Part shown: one piece after another, positions 1 to 13,540 of the stretch
How positions within the stretch are numbered: position 1 is the stretch's first letter
Layout: each line of letters starts with the position of its first letter
Source of the DNA: Anadara kagoshimensis
Lineage: Eukaryota; Mollusca; Bivalvia; Arcoida; Arcidae
Direction of reading: 5' to 3'
NCBI GenBank assembly: GCA_021292105.1
Contig: CM037868.1
Span: forward strand, 27,238,139-27,302,138
Length of the DNA: 64,000 bases
Position numbers and translations under genes: made by a program
The notes under the pieces: model-generated
What the model was told of the DNA's origin: nothing
What the model saw: the letters and a program-made list of their open reading frames with translations, nothing else
Databases searched by the model: none

Positions 1-3000
1 GAATTGTAGGATATACAGAGCGGCCACAAATAGTACAGACTTAGGGAGGACAGACAGACTGATATAGAATTGTAGGATATACAGAGCGGACACAAATAGT
101 ACAGACTGAAGGACGTACAAACAGACTGATGTAGAATTGTAGGATATGCAGAGGGGACACAAATAGTACAGACTGAGGGACGGACAGGCTGATGTAGAAT
201 TGCAGGATATACAGAGCGGACACAAATAGTACAGACTGAAGGACGTACAAACAGACTGATGTAGAATTGTAGGATATGCAGGGGACACAAATAGTACAGA
301 CTGAAGGACGGACAGGCTGATGTAGAATTGTAGTATATACAGAGGGGACACAAATAGTACAGACTGAGGGACGGACAGGCTGATGTAGAATTGTAGGATA
401 TACAGAGCGGACACAAATAGTACAGACTGAAGGACGGACAGGCTGATGTAGAATTGTAGTATATACAGAGGGGACACAAATAGTACAGACTGAAGGACGG
501 ACAGGCTGATGTAGAATTGTAGGATATACAGAGCGGACACAAATAGTACAGACTGAGGGACGGACAGACAGACTGATGTAGAATTGTAGGATATACAGAG
601 CGGACACAAATAGTACAGACTTAGGTACGGACAGACAGACTGATGTAGAATTGTAGGATATACAGACCGGACACAAATAGTTCAGACTGAAGGACGGACA
701 GACTGATGTAGAATTGTAGGATATACAGAGCAGACACAAATAGTACAGACTGAGGGAAGGACAGGCTGATGTAGAATGGTAGGATATACAGAGCGGACAC
801 AAATAGTACAGACTTAGGTACGGACAGACAGACTGATGTAGAATTGTAGGATATACAGAGCGGACACAAATAGTTCAGACTGTAGGACGGACAGACTGAT
901 GTAGAATTGTAGGATATACAGAGCAGACACAAATAGTACCGACTGAGGGACGGACAAACTGATGTAGAATTGTAAGATATACAGAGGGGACACAAATAGT
1001 ACAGACTGAGGGACGAACAGGCTGATGTAGACTTGTAGGATAAACAGAGCGGACACAAATGCTACATACTTAAGGGCGGACAGACTGATGTAGAGTTGTA
1101 GGATATACAGAGCGGACACAAATGGTACAGACTTAGGGACGGACAGACAGACTGATATAGAATTGTAGGATATACAGAGCGGACACAAATAGTACAGACT
1201 CAAGGACGTACAAACAGACTGATGTAGAATTGTAGGATATGAAGAGGGGACACAAATAGTACAGACTGAGGGACGGACAGGCTGATGTAGAATTGTAGGA
1301 TAAGCAGATCGAACACAAGTCGTACAGACTGAGGGACGGACAGACAGACTGATGTAGAATTGTAGGATATACAGAGCGGTTACAATAGTACAGACTTAGG
1401 GACGGACAGACTGGTGTAGAATTGTAAGATATACAGAGCGGGCACAAATAGTACAGAGCGGACAGACAGACTGATGTAGAATTATAGGATAAAATAAATA
1501 ACATTAAAGTCGATGTAGAATTGTAGGATATACAGAGCGGACACAAATAGTACAGACTGAGGGACGGACAGACTGATGTAGAATTGTAGGATATACAGAG
1601 CGGACACAAATAATACAGATTTAAAAAACGGACAGACTGATGTAGAATTGTAGGATATACAGAGCGGTTACAAATAGTACAGACTTAGGGACAGACAGAC
1701 TGATGTAGAATTGTAGGATATACAAAGCGGACACAAATAGTACAGACTGAGGGACAGACAGACTGATGTAGAATTGTAGGATATACAGAGGGGACACAAA
1801 TAGTACAGACTGAGGGACGAACAAGCTGATGTAGAATTGTAGGATATACAGAGCGAACACAAATGGTACATTCTAAGGTACGGACAGACAGACTGATGTA
1901 GAATTGTAGGATATACAGAGCGGACACAATTGTTCAGACTGAAGGACGGACAGACTGATGTAGAATTGTAGGATATACAGAGCGGACACAAATAGTACAG
2001 ACTGAGGGACGGACAGACTGATGTAAAATTGTAGGATATACAGAGCGGACACAAATAGTACAGACTGAGGGACGGACAGACTGATGTAGAATTGTAGGAT
2101 ATACAAAGCGGACACAAATAGTACAGACTTAGGTACGGACAGACAGACTGATGTAGAATTGTAGGATATACAGAGCGGACACAAATAGTTCAGACTGAAG
2201 GACGGACAAACTGATGTAGAATTGTAGGATATACAGAGCAGACACAAATAGTACAGACTGAGGGACGGACAAACTGATGTAGAATTGTAGGATATACAGA
2301 GCGGACACAAATAGTACAAACTGAAGGACGGACAGACTGATGTATAATTGTAGGATATACAAAGCGGACACAAATAGTACAGACTGAGGGACAGACAGAC
2401 TGATGTAGAATTGTAAGATATACAGAGGGGACACAAATAGTACAGACTGCGGGACGAACAGGCTGATGTAGACTTGTAGGATAAACAGAGCGGACACAAA
2501 TGGTACATACTTAAGGGCGGACAGACTGATGTAGAGTTGTAGGATATACAGAGCGGCCACAAATAGTACAGACTTAGGGACGGACAGACAGACTGATATA
2601 GAATTGTAGGATATACAGAGCGGACACAAATAGTACAGACTAAAGGACGTACAAACAGACTGATGTAGAATTGTAGGATATGCAGAGGGGTCACAAATAA
2701 TACAGACTGAGGGACGGACAGACTGATGTAGAATTGTAAGATATACAGAGCGGACACAAATAGTGCAGACTGAGGGACAGACAGACTGATGTAGAATTGT
2801 AGGATATACAAAGCGGACACAAATAGTACAGACTGAGGAAAGGACAGACTGATGTAGCATTGTAGGATATACAGAGCGGACACAAATAGTACAGACTGAG
2901 GGACGGACAGACTGATGTAGAATTGAAGGATATGCAGAGCGGACACAAATAGTGCAGACTGAGGGACAGACAGACTGTTGTAGAATTGTAGGGTATACAG

Positions 3001-6000
3001 AGGGGACACAAATAGTACAGACTGAGGGACGGACAGACTGATCTTGAATTGTAGGATATATAACGCGGACACAAATAGTACAGACTGAGGGACGGACAGG
3101 CTGATGTAGAATTGTAGGATATACAGAGCGGACACAAATAGTACAGACTGAGGGACAGACAGACTGATGTAGAATTGTAGGATATACAGAGGGGACACAA
3201 ATAGTTCAGACTGAAGAACGGACAGACATGTAGAATTGTAGGATATACAGAGCAGACACAAATAGTACAAACTGAGGGACGGACAGACTGATGTAGAATT
3301 GTAGGATATACAGAGGGGACACAAATAGTACAGACTGAGGACAGACCGACTGATGTAGAATTGTAGGATATACAAGCGGACACAAATATTACAGATTGAG
3401 GGACGAACAAGCTGATGTAGAATTGTAGGATATACAGAGCGGACACAAATGGTACATACTTAAGGGCGGACAGACTGATGTAGAATTGTAGGATATACAG
3501 AGCGGCCACAAATAGTACAGACTTAGGGACGGACAGACAGACTGATATAGAATTGTAGGATATACAGAGCGGACACAAATAGTACAGACTGAAGGACGTA
3601 CAAACAGACTGATGTAGAATTGTAGGATATGCAGAGGGGACACAAATAGTACAGACTGAGGGACGGACAGGCTGATGTAGAATTGCAGGATATACAGAGC
3701 GGACACAAATAGTACAGACTGAAGGACGTACAAACAGACTGATGTAGAATTGTAGGATATGCAGAGGGGACACAAATAGTACAGACTGAAGGACGGACAG
3801 GCTGATGTAGAATTGTAGTATAAACAGAGGGGACACAAATAGTACAGACTGAGGGACGGACAGGCTGATGTAGAATTGTAGGATATACAGAGCCGACACA
3901 AATAGTACAGACTTAGGTACGGACAGACAGACTGATGTAGAATTGTAGGATATACAGACCGGACACAAATAGTTCAGACTGAAGGACGGACAGACTGATG
4001 TAGAATTGTAGGATATACAGAGCAGACACAAATAGTACAGACTGAGGACGGACAGACACTGATGTAAATTGTAGGATATACAGAGCGACACAAATAGTAC
4101 AGACTGAAGGGACGGACAGACTGATGTAGAATTGTAGGATATACAGAGCGACACAAATAGTACAAACTGAGGGACGGACAAACTGATGTAGAATTGTAGG
4201 ATATACAGAGCGGGACACAAATAGTACAACTGAGGGACGGACAGGCTGATGTAGACTTGTAGGATATACAGCGGACACAAATGTACAACTGAGGGACAGA
4301 CAGACTGATGTAGAATTGTAGGAATACAGAGGACACAAATAGTACAGTACTGAGGGACGGACAGACTGATGTAAAATTGTAGGTATACAGAGCGGACACA
4401 AATAGTACAGACTGAGGGACGGACAGACTGATGTAGAATTGTAGGATATACAGACCGGACACAAATAGTACAGACTGAGGGACGGACAGACTGATGTAGA
4501 ATTGTAGGATATACAGAGCGGACACAAAATAGTACAGACTAGGGACGGACAGGCTGATGTAGAATTGTAGATATACAGACGACACAAATAGTACAGACTG
4601 AGGGACGGACAGACAGATGATGTAGAATTGTAGGATACACAGAGCGGACACAAATAGTACAGACTGGAGGGACGACAGACTGATGTAGAATTGTAGGATA
4701 TACAGAGCGGACACAAATAGTAAGACTGAGGGACAGACAGACTGAGATGTAGAATTGTAGGGTATACAGAGGGACACAAATAGTACAGACTGAGGGACGG
4801 ACAGACTGATGTAGAATTGTAGGATATACAGAGCGGACACAAATGGTACAGACTGAGTGACGGACAGGCTGATGTAGAATTGTAGGATATACAGAGCGGA
4901 CACAAATAGTACAGACTGAGGGACAGACAGACTGATGTAGAATTGTAGGATATACAGAGGGGACACAAATAGTTCAGACTGAAGAACGGACAGACATGTA
5001 GAATTGTAGGATATACAGAGCAGACACAAATAGTACAAACTGAGGGACGGACAGACTGATGTAGAATTGTAGGAGATACAGAGGGGACACAAATAGTACA
5101 GACTGAGGGACAGACCGACTGATGTAGAATTGTAGGATATACAAAGCGGAAACAAATATTACAGATTGAGGGACGAACAAGCTGATGTAGAATTGTAGGA
5201 TATACAGAGCGGACACAAATGGTACATACTTAAGGGCGGACAGACTGATGTAGAATTGTAGGATATACAGAGCGGCCACAAATAGTACAGACTTAGGACG
5301 GACAGACAGACTGATATAGAATTGTAGGATATACAGAGCGGACACAAATAGTACAGACTGAAGGACGTACAAACAGACTGATGTAGAATTGTAGGATATG
5401 CAGAGGGGACACAAATAGTACAGACTGAGGGACGGACAGGCTGATGTAGAATTGCAGGATATACAGAGCGGACACAAATAGTACAGACTGAAGGACGTAC
5501 AAACAGACTGATGTAGAATTGTAGGATATGCAGAGGGGACACAAGTAGTACAGACTGAAGGACGGACAAACAGACTGATGTAGAATTGTAGGATATGCAG
5601 AGGGGTCACAAATAGTACAGACTGAGGGACGGACAGACTGATGTAGAATTGTAAGATATACAGAGCGGACACAAATAGTGCAGACTGAGGGACAGACAGA
5701 CTGATGTAGAATTGTAGGATATACAAAGCGGACACAAATAGTACAGACTGAGGAAAGGACAGACTGATGTAGCATTGTAGGATATACAGAGCGGACACAA
5801 ATAGTACAGACTGAGGGACGGACAGACTGATGTAGAATTGAAGGATATGCAGAGCGGACACAAATAGTGCAGACTGAGGGACAGACAGACTGATGTAGAA
5901 TTGTAGGGTATACAGAGGGGACACAAATAGTACAGACTGAGGGACGGACAGACTGATCTTGAATTGTAGGATATATAACGCGGACACAAATAGTACAGAC

Positions 6001-9000
6001 TGAGGGACGGACAGGCTGATGTAGAATTGTAGGATATACAGAGCGGACACAAATAGTACAGACTGAGGGACAGACAGACTGATGTAGAATTGTAGGATAT
6101 ACAGAGGGGACACAAATAGTTCAGACTGAAGAACGGACAGACATGTAGAATTGTAGGATATACAGAGCAGACACAAATAGTACAAACTGAGGGACGGACA
6201 GACTGATGTAGAATTGTAGGATATACAGAGGGGACACAAATAGTACAGACTGAGGGACAGACCGACTGATGTAGAATTGTAGGATATACAAAGCGGACAC
6301 AAATATTGCAGATTGAGGGACGAACAAGCTGATGTAGAATTGTAGGATATACAGAGCGGACACAAATGGTACATACTTAAGGGCGGACAGACTGATGTAG
6401 AATTGTAGGATATACAGAGCGGCCACAAATAGTACAGACTTAGGGACGGACAGACAGACTGATATAGAATTGTAGGATATACAGAGCGGACACAAATAGT
6501 ACAGACTGAAGGACGTACAAACAGACTGATGTAGAATTGTAGGATATGCAGAGGGGACACAAATAGTACAGACTGAGGGACGGACAGGCTGATGTAGAAT
6601 TGCAGGATATACAGAGCGGACACAAATAGTACAGACTGAAGGACGTACAAACAGACTGATGTAGAATTGTAGGATATGCAGAGGGGACACAAATAGTACA
6701 GACTGAAGGACGGACAGGCTGATGTAGAATTGTAGTATATACAGAGGGGACACAAATAGTACAGACTGAGGGACGGTCAGGCTGATGTAGAATTGTAGGA
6801 TATACAGAGCGGACACAAATAGTACAGACTTAGGTACGGACAGACAGACTGATGTAGAATTGTAGGATATACAGACCGGACACAAATAGTTCAGACTGAA
6901 GGACGGACAGACTGATGTAGAATTGTAGGATATACAGAGCAGACACAAATAGTACAGACTGAGGGACGGACAAACTGATGTAGAATTGTAGGATATACAG
7001 AGCGGACACAAATAGTACAAACTGAGGGACGGACAGACTGATGTAGAATTGTAGGATATACAAAGCCGACACAAATAGTACAAACTGAGGGACAGACAGA
7101 CTGATGTAGAATTGTAAGATATACAGAGGGGACACAAATAGTACAGACTGAGGGACGGACAGGCTGATGTACACTTGTAGGATAAACAGAGCGGACACAA
7201 ATGGTACATACTGAGGGACAGACAGACTGATGTAGAATTGTAGGATATACAGACCGGACACAAATAGTACAGACTGAGGGACGGACAGACTGATGTAAAA
7301 TTGTAGGATATACAGAGCGGACACAAATAGTACAGACTGAGGGACGGACAGACTGATGTAGAATTGTAGGATGTACAGACCGGACACAAATAGTACAGAC
7401 TGAGGGACGGGCAGACTGATGTAGAATTGTAGGATATACAAAACGGACACAAATAGTACAGACTTAGGGACGGACAGGCTCATGTAGAATTGTAAGATAT
7501 ACAGAGCGGACACAAATAGTAAAGACTGAGGGACGGACAGACAGAATGATGTAGAATTGTAGGATACACAGAGCGGACACAAATAGTACAGACTGAGGGA
7601 CAGACAGACTGATGTAGAATTGTAGGATATACAGAGGGGACACAAATAGTACAGACTGAGGGACAGACAGACTGATGTAGAATTGTAGGGTATACAGAGG
7701 GGACACAAATAGTACAGACTGAGGGACGGACAGACTGATCTTGAATTGTAGGATATATAACGCGGACACAAATGGTACAGACTGAGGGACGGACAGGCTG
7801 ATGTAGAATTGTAGGATATACAGAGCGGACACAAATAGTACAGACTGAGGGACAGACAGACTGATGTAGAATTGTAGGATATACAGAGGGGACACAAATA
7901 GTTCAGACTGAAGAACGGACAGACATGTAGAATTGTAGGATATACAGAGCAGACACAAATAGTACAAACTGAGGGACGGACAGACTGATGTAGAATTGTA
8001 GGATATACAGAGGGGACACAAATGTACAGACTGAGGGACAGACCGACTGATGTAGAATTGTAGGATATACAAACCGGACACAAATATTACAGATTGAGGG
8101 ACGAACAAGCTGATGTAGAATTGTAGGATATACAGAGCGGACACAAATGGTACATACTTAAGGGCGGACAGACTGATGTAGAATTGTAGGATATACAGAG
8201 CGGCCACAAATAGTACAGACTTAGGGACGGACAGACAGACTGATATAGAATTGTAGGATATACAGAGCGGACACAAATAGTACAGACTGAAGGACGTACA
8301 AACAGACTGATGTAGAATTGTAGGATATGCAGAGGGGACACAAATAGTACAGACTGAGGGACGGACAGGCTGATGTAGAATTGCAGGATATACAGAGCGG
8401 ACACAAATAGTACAGACTGAAGGACGTACAAACAGACTGATGTAGAATTGTAGGATATGCAGAGGGGACACAAGTAGTACAGACTGAAGGACGGACAGGC
8501 TGATGTAGAATTGTAGTATATACAGAGGGGACACAAATAGTACAGACTGAGGGACGGACAGGCTTATGTAGAATTGTAGGATATACAGAGCGGACACAAA
8601 TAGTACAGACTTAGGTACGGACAGACAGACTGATGTAGAATTGTAGGATATACAGACCGGACACAAATAGTTCAGACTGAGGGACAGACAGACTGATGTA
8701 GAATTGTAAGATATACAGAGGGGACACAAATAGTACAGACTGAGGGACAAACAGGCTGATGTAGACTTGTAGGATAAACAGAGCGGACACAAATGGTACA
8801 TACTGAGGGACAGACAGACTGATGTAGAATTGTAGGATATACAAAGCGGACACAAATAGTACAAACTGAGGGACAGACAGACTGATGTAGAATTGTAAGA
8901 TATACAGAGGGGACACAAATAGTACAGACTGAGGGACAAACAGGCTGATGTAGACTTGTAGGATAAACAGAGCGGACACAAATGGTACATACTGAGGGAC

Positions 9001-10952
9001 AGACAGACTGATGTAGAATTGTAGGATATACAGACCGGACACAAATAGTACAGACTGAGGGACGGACAGACTGATGTAAAATTGTAGGATATACAGAGCG
9101 GACACAAATAGTACAGACTGAGGGACGGACAGACTGATGTAGAATTGTAGGATATACAGACCGGACACAAATAGTACAGACTGAGGGACGGACAGACTGA
9201 TGTAGAATTGTAGGATATACAAAACGGACACAAATAGTACAGACTTAGGGACGGACAGGCTCATGTAGAATTGTAAGATATACAGAGCGGACACAAATAG
9301 TAAATACTGAAGGACGGACAGACAGAAAGATGTAGAATTGTAGGATACACAGAGCGGACACAAATAGTACAGACTGAGGGACAGACAGACTGATGTAGAA
9401 TTGTAGGATATACAGAGGGGACACAAATAGTACAGACTGAGGGACGAACAATCTGATGTAGAATTGTAGGATATACAGAGCGGACACAAATGGTACATAC
9501 TAAGGTACGGACAGACAGACTGATGTAGAATTGTAGGATATACAGAGCCGACACAATTGTTCAGACTGAAGGACGGACAGACTGATGTAGAATTGTAGGA
9601 TATACAGAGCAGACACAAATAGTACAGACTGAGGGACGGACAGGCTGATGTAGAATTGTAGGATATACAGAGCGGACACAAATAGTAGAGACTTAGGTAC
9701 GGACAGACAGACTGATATAGAATTGTAGGATATACAGAGCGGACACAAATAGTACAGACTGAGGGACAGACAGACTGATGTAGAATTGTAGGATATACAG
9801 AGGGGACACAAATAGTTCAGACTGAAGAACGGACAGACTGAAGTAGAATTGTAGGATATACAGAGCAGACACAAATAGTACAGACTGAGGGACGGACAGA
9901 CTGATGTAGAATTGTAGGATATACAGAGGGGACACAAATAGTACAGACTGAGGGACAGACAGACTGATGTAGAATTGTAGGATATACAGAGGGGACACAA
10001 ATAGTACAGACTGAGGGACGAACAAGCTGATGTAGAATTGTAGGATATACAGAGCGGACACAAATGGTACATACTTAAGGGCGGACAGACTGATGTAGAG
10101 TTGTAGGATATACAGAGCGGCCACAAATAGTACAGACTTAGGGACGGACAGACAGACTGATATAAAATTGTAGGATATACAGAGCGGACAAAAATAGTAC
10201 AGACTGAAGGACGTACAAAGAGACTGATGTAGAATTGTAGGATATGCAAAGCGGACACAAATAGTACAGACTGAGGGACGGACAGGCTGATGTAGAATTG
10301 CAGGATATACAGAGGGGACACAAATAGTACAGACTGAAGAACGTACAAACAGACTGATGTAGAATTGTAGGATATGCAGAGGGGACACAAATAGTACAGA
10401 CTGAGGGACGGACAGGCTGATGTAGAATTGTAGGATATACAGAGCGGCAACAAATAGTACAGACTTAGGGACGGACAGACAGACTGATGTAGAATTGTGG
10501 GATATACAGAGCGGACACAAATAGTACAGACTGAAGGACGTACAAAAATACTGATGTAGTATTGTAGGATGTGCAGAGGGGACACAAATAGTACAGACTG
10601 AGGGACGGACAGGATGATGTAGAATTGTAGGATATACAGAGGGGACACAAATAGTACAGACTGAGGGACGGACAGAAAGACTGATGTAGAATTGTATGAT
10701 ATACAGAGGGGACACAAATAGTACAGACTGAGGGACGGACAGACAGACTGATGTAGAATTGTAGGATATGCAGAGGGGACACAAATAGTACAGACTGAGG
10801 GACGGACAGGCTGATGTAGAATTGTAGGATATACAGAGGGGACACAAATAGTACAGACTGAGGGACGGACAGGCTAATGTAGAATTGTAGGATATACAGA
10901 GGGGACACAAATAGTACAGACTGAGGGACGGACAGGCTGATGTAGAATTGTA
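1..10952. repeat. 63-bp satellite array, about 170 units, truncated at the window edge
   Basis: The unit is about 63 bp and can be recognised by GTAGAATTGTAGGATATACA, then ACACAAATAGTACAGACTGA and a variable GGACGGACAG tail. Tail variants with an extra GACA or ACAAACA make 67-bp units. The array is uninterrupted from base 1 to a sharp end at GTAGAATTGTA, where unique sequence starts. Because 63 is a multiple of three and the unit has no stop on the minus strand in any frame, it produces many open minus frames of 60 to about 590 codons. Their products are a 21-residue repeat of the kind CISYNSTSVCPSLSLYYLCPL. These are not credible genes: frames switch at each 67-bp unit and no promoter, intron or unique domain is seen. 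The array is presumably longer than the part visible here. Confidence 0.95.
4040..4780. other. Indel-rich stretch inside the 63-bp satellite
   Basis: In these roughly 12 units nearly every copy has single-base gains or losses relative to the common unit. Examples are GATGTAAATTG for GATGTAGAATTG, GAGCGACAC for GAGCGGACAC, and AATGTACAAC for AATAGTACAGAC. Units on either side differ mainly by substitutions and by whole 4-bp tail variants. The pattern looks like unpolished consensus rather than biology, although local decay cannot be excluded. Confidence 0.7.
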
Positions 10953-11440
10953 TGTAGAGCCAAATTTGCAAACATCAGCAAAACCCAAAAAGGGAACTAT
11001 GTATTAAATGAATACGTTTACAAAAAATAGACCTAAGATATTGAATAGTAGGGCATGTAGTATTCAATCTAAATGCCTTGGCATTTATTCCCTGATGGAG
11101 AAACTGTGGTGGTTTCTAAAAGGATGATTCTCAAAACGCCGAACTATCCGCCTATAGGACTCAAACTTGAAACGTATGTTATACACATACTTATAGCTAC
11201 TATCATTTTGTAAAAGTTTAAGTAAACCATCACAATATTGCAATCCATTAGGTTTCTCTCCGTATAACTCTTTACAAACTAGGAGCAAGTCAGTAAAAAA
11301 TTAACTCGTTTTTCAATAAATATAGCTCGTCAAGTTTGATCTTTTATTTGAATCAGGAACGATCTATTATAAAGTAAATGTCGCCAAGGACAGCATGGAC
11401 AGTAGACAGATGTATTAAATAACAGTAAAAGAAAGTATAT
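10953..11440. other. Unique sequence between the satellite and a tRNA-like repeat
   Basis: The only structure noticed is the short minus-strand open frame listed separately. No repeat, promoter or other coding signal was recognised. Confidence 0.5.
11085..11288 (-). CDS. Short unidentified open frame, possible gene or transposon fragment
   Basis: This is a 67-codon minus-strand frame. Unlike most short frames here it has ordinary protein composition and amphipathic spacing, with segments such as ELYGEKPNGLQYCDGLLKLL and YNIRFKFESYRRIVRRFENH. It is not built from a tandem repeat. I do not recognise the family. It begins at an ATG in a region without visible splice or promoter context, so it may be an exon, a transposon ORF fragment or chance. 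Confidence 0.25.
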   Translation of the reverse strand: MLLVCKELYGEKPNGLQYCDGLLKLLQNDSSYKYVYNIRFKFESYRRIVRRFENHPFRNHHSFSIRE

Positions 11441-11448
11441 ACCACGAT

Positions 11449-11540
11449 GGCCGTGTGGTTAAGGTATATTGTCTCAAAATCTATATTCCGAACGTACATA
11501 CATACATGCAAGTCATGTACATGGTTCGGATCACACGTTA
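11449..11540 (+). repeat. tRNA-derived SINE head or tRNA pseudogene
   Basis: The stretch TGGCCGTGTGGTTAAGG resembles a pol III A box, and GGTTCGGATCACACG about 75 bases downstream resembles a B box. The spacing is longer than in a normal tRNA and the anticodon and variable region is disrupted by a CATA repeat. It is more likely a SINE or decayed tRNA copy than a working tRNA gene. Confidence 0.45.
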
Positions 11541-11582
11541 GTAATCACGTCCATCTATTTAATTCCCTAAAAGTAATTACAA

Positions 11583-11593
11583 ACTAATATATA
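11583..11593. repeat. Left 11-bp target-site duplication of the foldback element
   Basis: ACTAATATATA lies directly before the left terminus. Its partner ACTAATATACA follows the right terminus at 21407-21417 with one mismatch. Confidence 0.6.
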
Positions 11594-11880
11594 AGATAGG
11601 TAAAGTTAGCTACTAATAACTGGCTAAAAGAAGAAAAGTAAGCTACTACTTACTTGTTAGAAAAGCAGTTGATTACTTTGAAAAAATACCATCTATTTAC
11701 TACACACAACTACCTACTAACGAATTAAATTTTATATCCAAAACTTCCGCAAAACTACGAACAATTTCTTGTACCACTAATGTAGTCCCGATATTTTTGA
11801 ATGTAAATAACATTCCAGACGAGTAGCTGGGTATTTATTTTCAAGATATTCAAAATTCAAATATGTCATGGTGAAGTATA
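11594..11880. repeat. Left inverted arm of the foldback element
   Basis: It is the reverse complement of 21198-21406 followed by 13425-13540. Pairing is clear over AAGTTAGCTACTA, the GCAAAACTACGAACAATT junction and CATTCCAGACGAGTAGCTGG. The right arm carries an extra partial duplication of the GGCTACTAGTAGCTAACTTT segment. Confidence 0.75.
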
Positions 11881-13490
11881 TTCAATTCTGCCTTCATCGA
11901 TACTAAATATTCAAACATTCAAGCTTCAATACGCTTCCACAAAGGAGGGGGGAGTGTATGGGTAGGTTCTAATGCAATTTCTATCATTTTTCACATCCAG
12001 GACGAGTAGCTGGGTATTTATTTTTAAGATATTCAAAATTCAAGCATATCATGATAAAGTATATTTATTTCTACATCCATTGATACCAAATATTCTAACA
12101 TTTGAGCTTCAATAAGAACAGATACGCTTCCACAAAGGAGGGGGGAGTGTACGGGTAGGTTCTAATGCAATTTCTATTATTTTTCACATTCAGGACGAGT
12201 AGTTGGGTATTTAGTTTTAAGATATTCAAAATTCAAGCATATCATGATGAAGTATATTCAATTCTGCATCCACTATGCTTGAATTTTTCACATTCAGGAC
12301 GAGTAGCTGGGTATGTGAAAAATGATAGAAATTGCATTAGAACCTACCCGTACACCCCTACCCTCCTTTGTTGTAGCGTATTCGAGCGTATTGAACTTTG
12401 AATGTTTGAATTTTTGGTATCGATGGATGCAAAATTGAATATACTTCATCATGAAATGCTTGAATTTTGAATATCTTAAAAATAAATACCCAGCTACTCG
12501 TCCTGAATGTGAAAAATCATGGAAATTACACTTGAACCCTACCCGTTTTTGCATCCCCGTCCCGTTTGTGGATGCGTATCTGTGCGTATTGAAGCTCAAA
12601 TGTTAGAATTTTGGTATCTATAGATGCAAAATTGAATTTACTTCATCATGATATGCTTGAATTTTGAATATCGAAAAATAAATACCCAGCTACTCGTCCT
12701 GAATGTGAAAAAATGATAGAAATTGCATTAGAACATACCCGTACACTCCCAACCCTCCTTTGTGGAAGCGTATTTGAGCGTATGGAAGCGTGAATATTTG
12801 AATATTTGGTATCGATGGATGCAAAATTGAATATACTTCATCATGATTATTTGAATTTTGAATATCTTAAAAATAAATACCCAGCTACTTGTCCTGAATG
12901 TGAAAAATCATGGAATTTACACTTGAACTTACCCATTTTGCATTCCCCGTCCCGTTTGCGGAAGCGTATCTGTGCGTATTGAAGCTCAAATGTTAAAATA
13001 TTTGGTATCAATGGATGCACAAATGAATATACTTCATCATTATATGATGAATTTTGAATATCTTAGAAATAAATACCCGGCTACTCGTCCTGAATGTGAA
13101 AAATGATAGAAATTGCATAAGAACCTGACCGTACACTCTCCCCTTCTTTGTGGAAGCGTATTTGAGCGTATTGAAGCTTGAATGTTTAAATATTTGGTAT
13201 CGATGGATGCAAAATTGAATATACTTCATCATGATATGCTTGAATTTTGAATATCTTGAAATAAATACCCAACTACCCGTCCTGAATGTGAAAAATCATG
13301 GAAATCACACTTGAACCTTCCCGTTTTTGCACCCCCTGTCCCGTTTGTGGAAGCGTATCTGTGCGTATTGAAGCTCAAATGTTAGAATATTTGGTATCAA
13401 TTGATGCAGAATTGAATATACTTCATCATGATATGCTTGAATTTTGAATATCTTAAAAATATACCCAGCTACTCGTCTGGAATGTTATTT
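11819..13490. repeat. About 195-bp minisatellite in head-to-head orientation
   Basis: GACGAGTAGCTGGGTATTTA occurs at about 11819, 12000 and 12193. After a switch near 12298-12316 the opposite strand carries the complement at about 12480, 12675, 12870, 13067, 13258 and 13455. That makes three units in one orientation facing six in the other, at about 195-bp spacing (181-198). Each unit also holds a GTACACTCC(C)...CCTCCTTTG segment and an ATACTTCATCATGATATGC segment. The layout predicts a very long hairpin. Confidence 0.85.
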
Positions 13491-13540
13491 ACATTCAAAA
13501 ATATCGGGAATACATTCGTGGTACAAGAAATTGTTCGTAG

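Noticed and set aside
41..9681. Dozens of long minus-strand open frames (up to about 590 codons) encoding CISYNSTSVCP-type repeats
   Set aside because: They are the three minus frames of the 63-bp satellite. Frames overlap each other, switch at 67-bp units, and contain no unique domain or gene signals.
1..10952. Possible CRISPR array because of the regular short repeats
   Set aside because: Units are contiguous with no unique spacers, no cas genes are present, and the window is eukaryotic.
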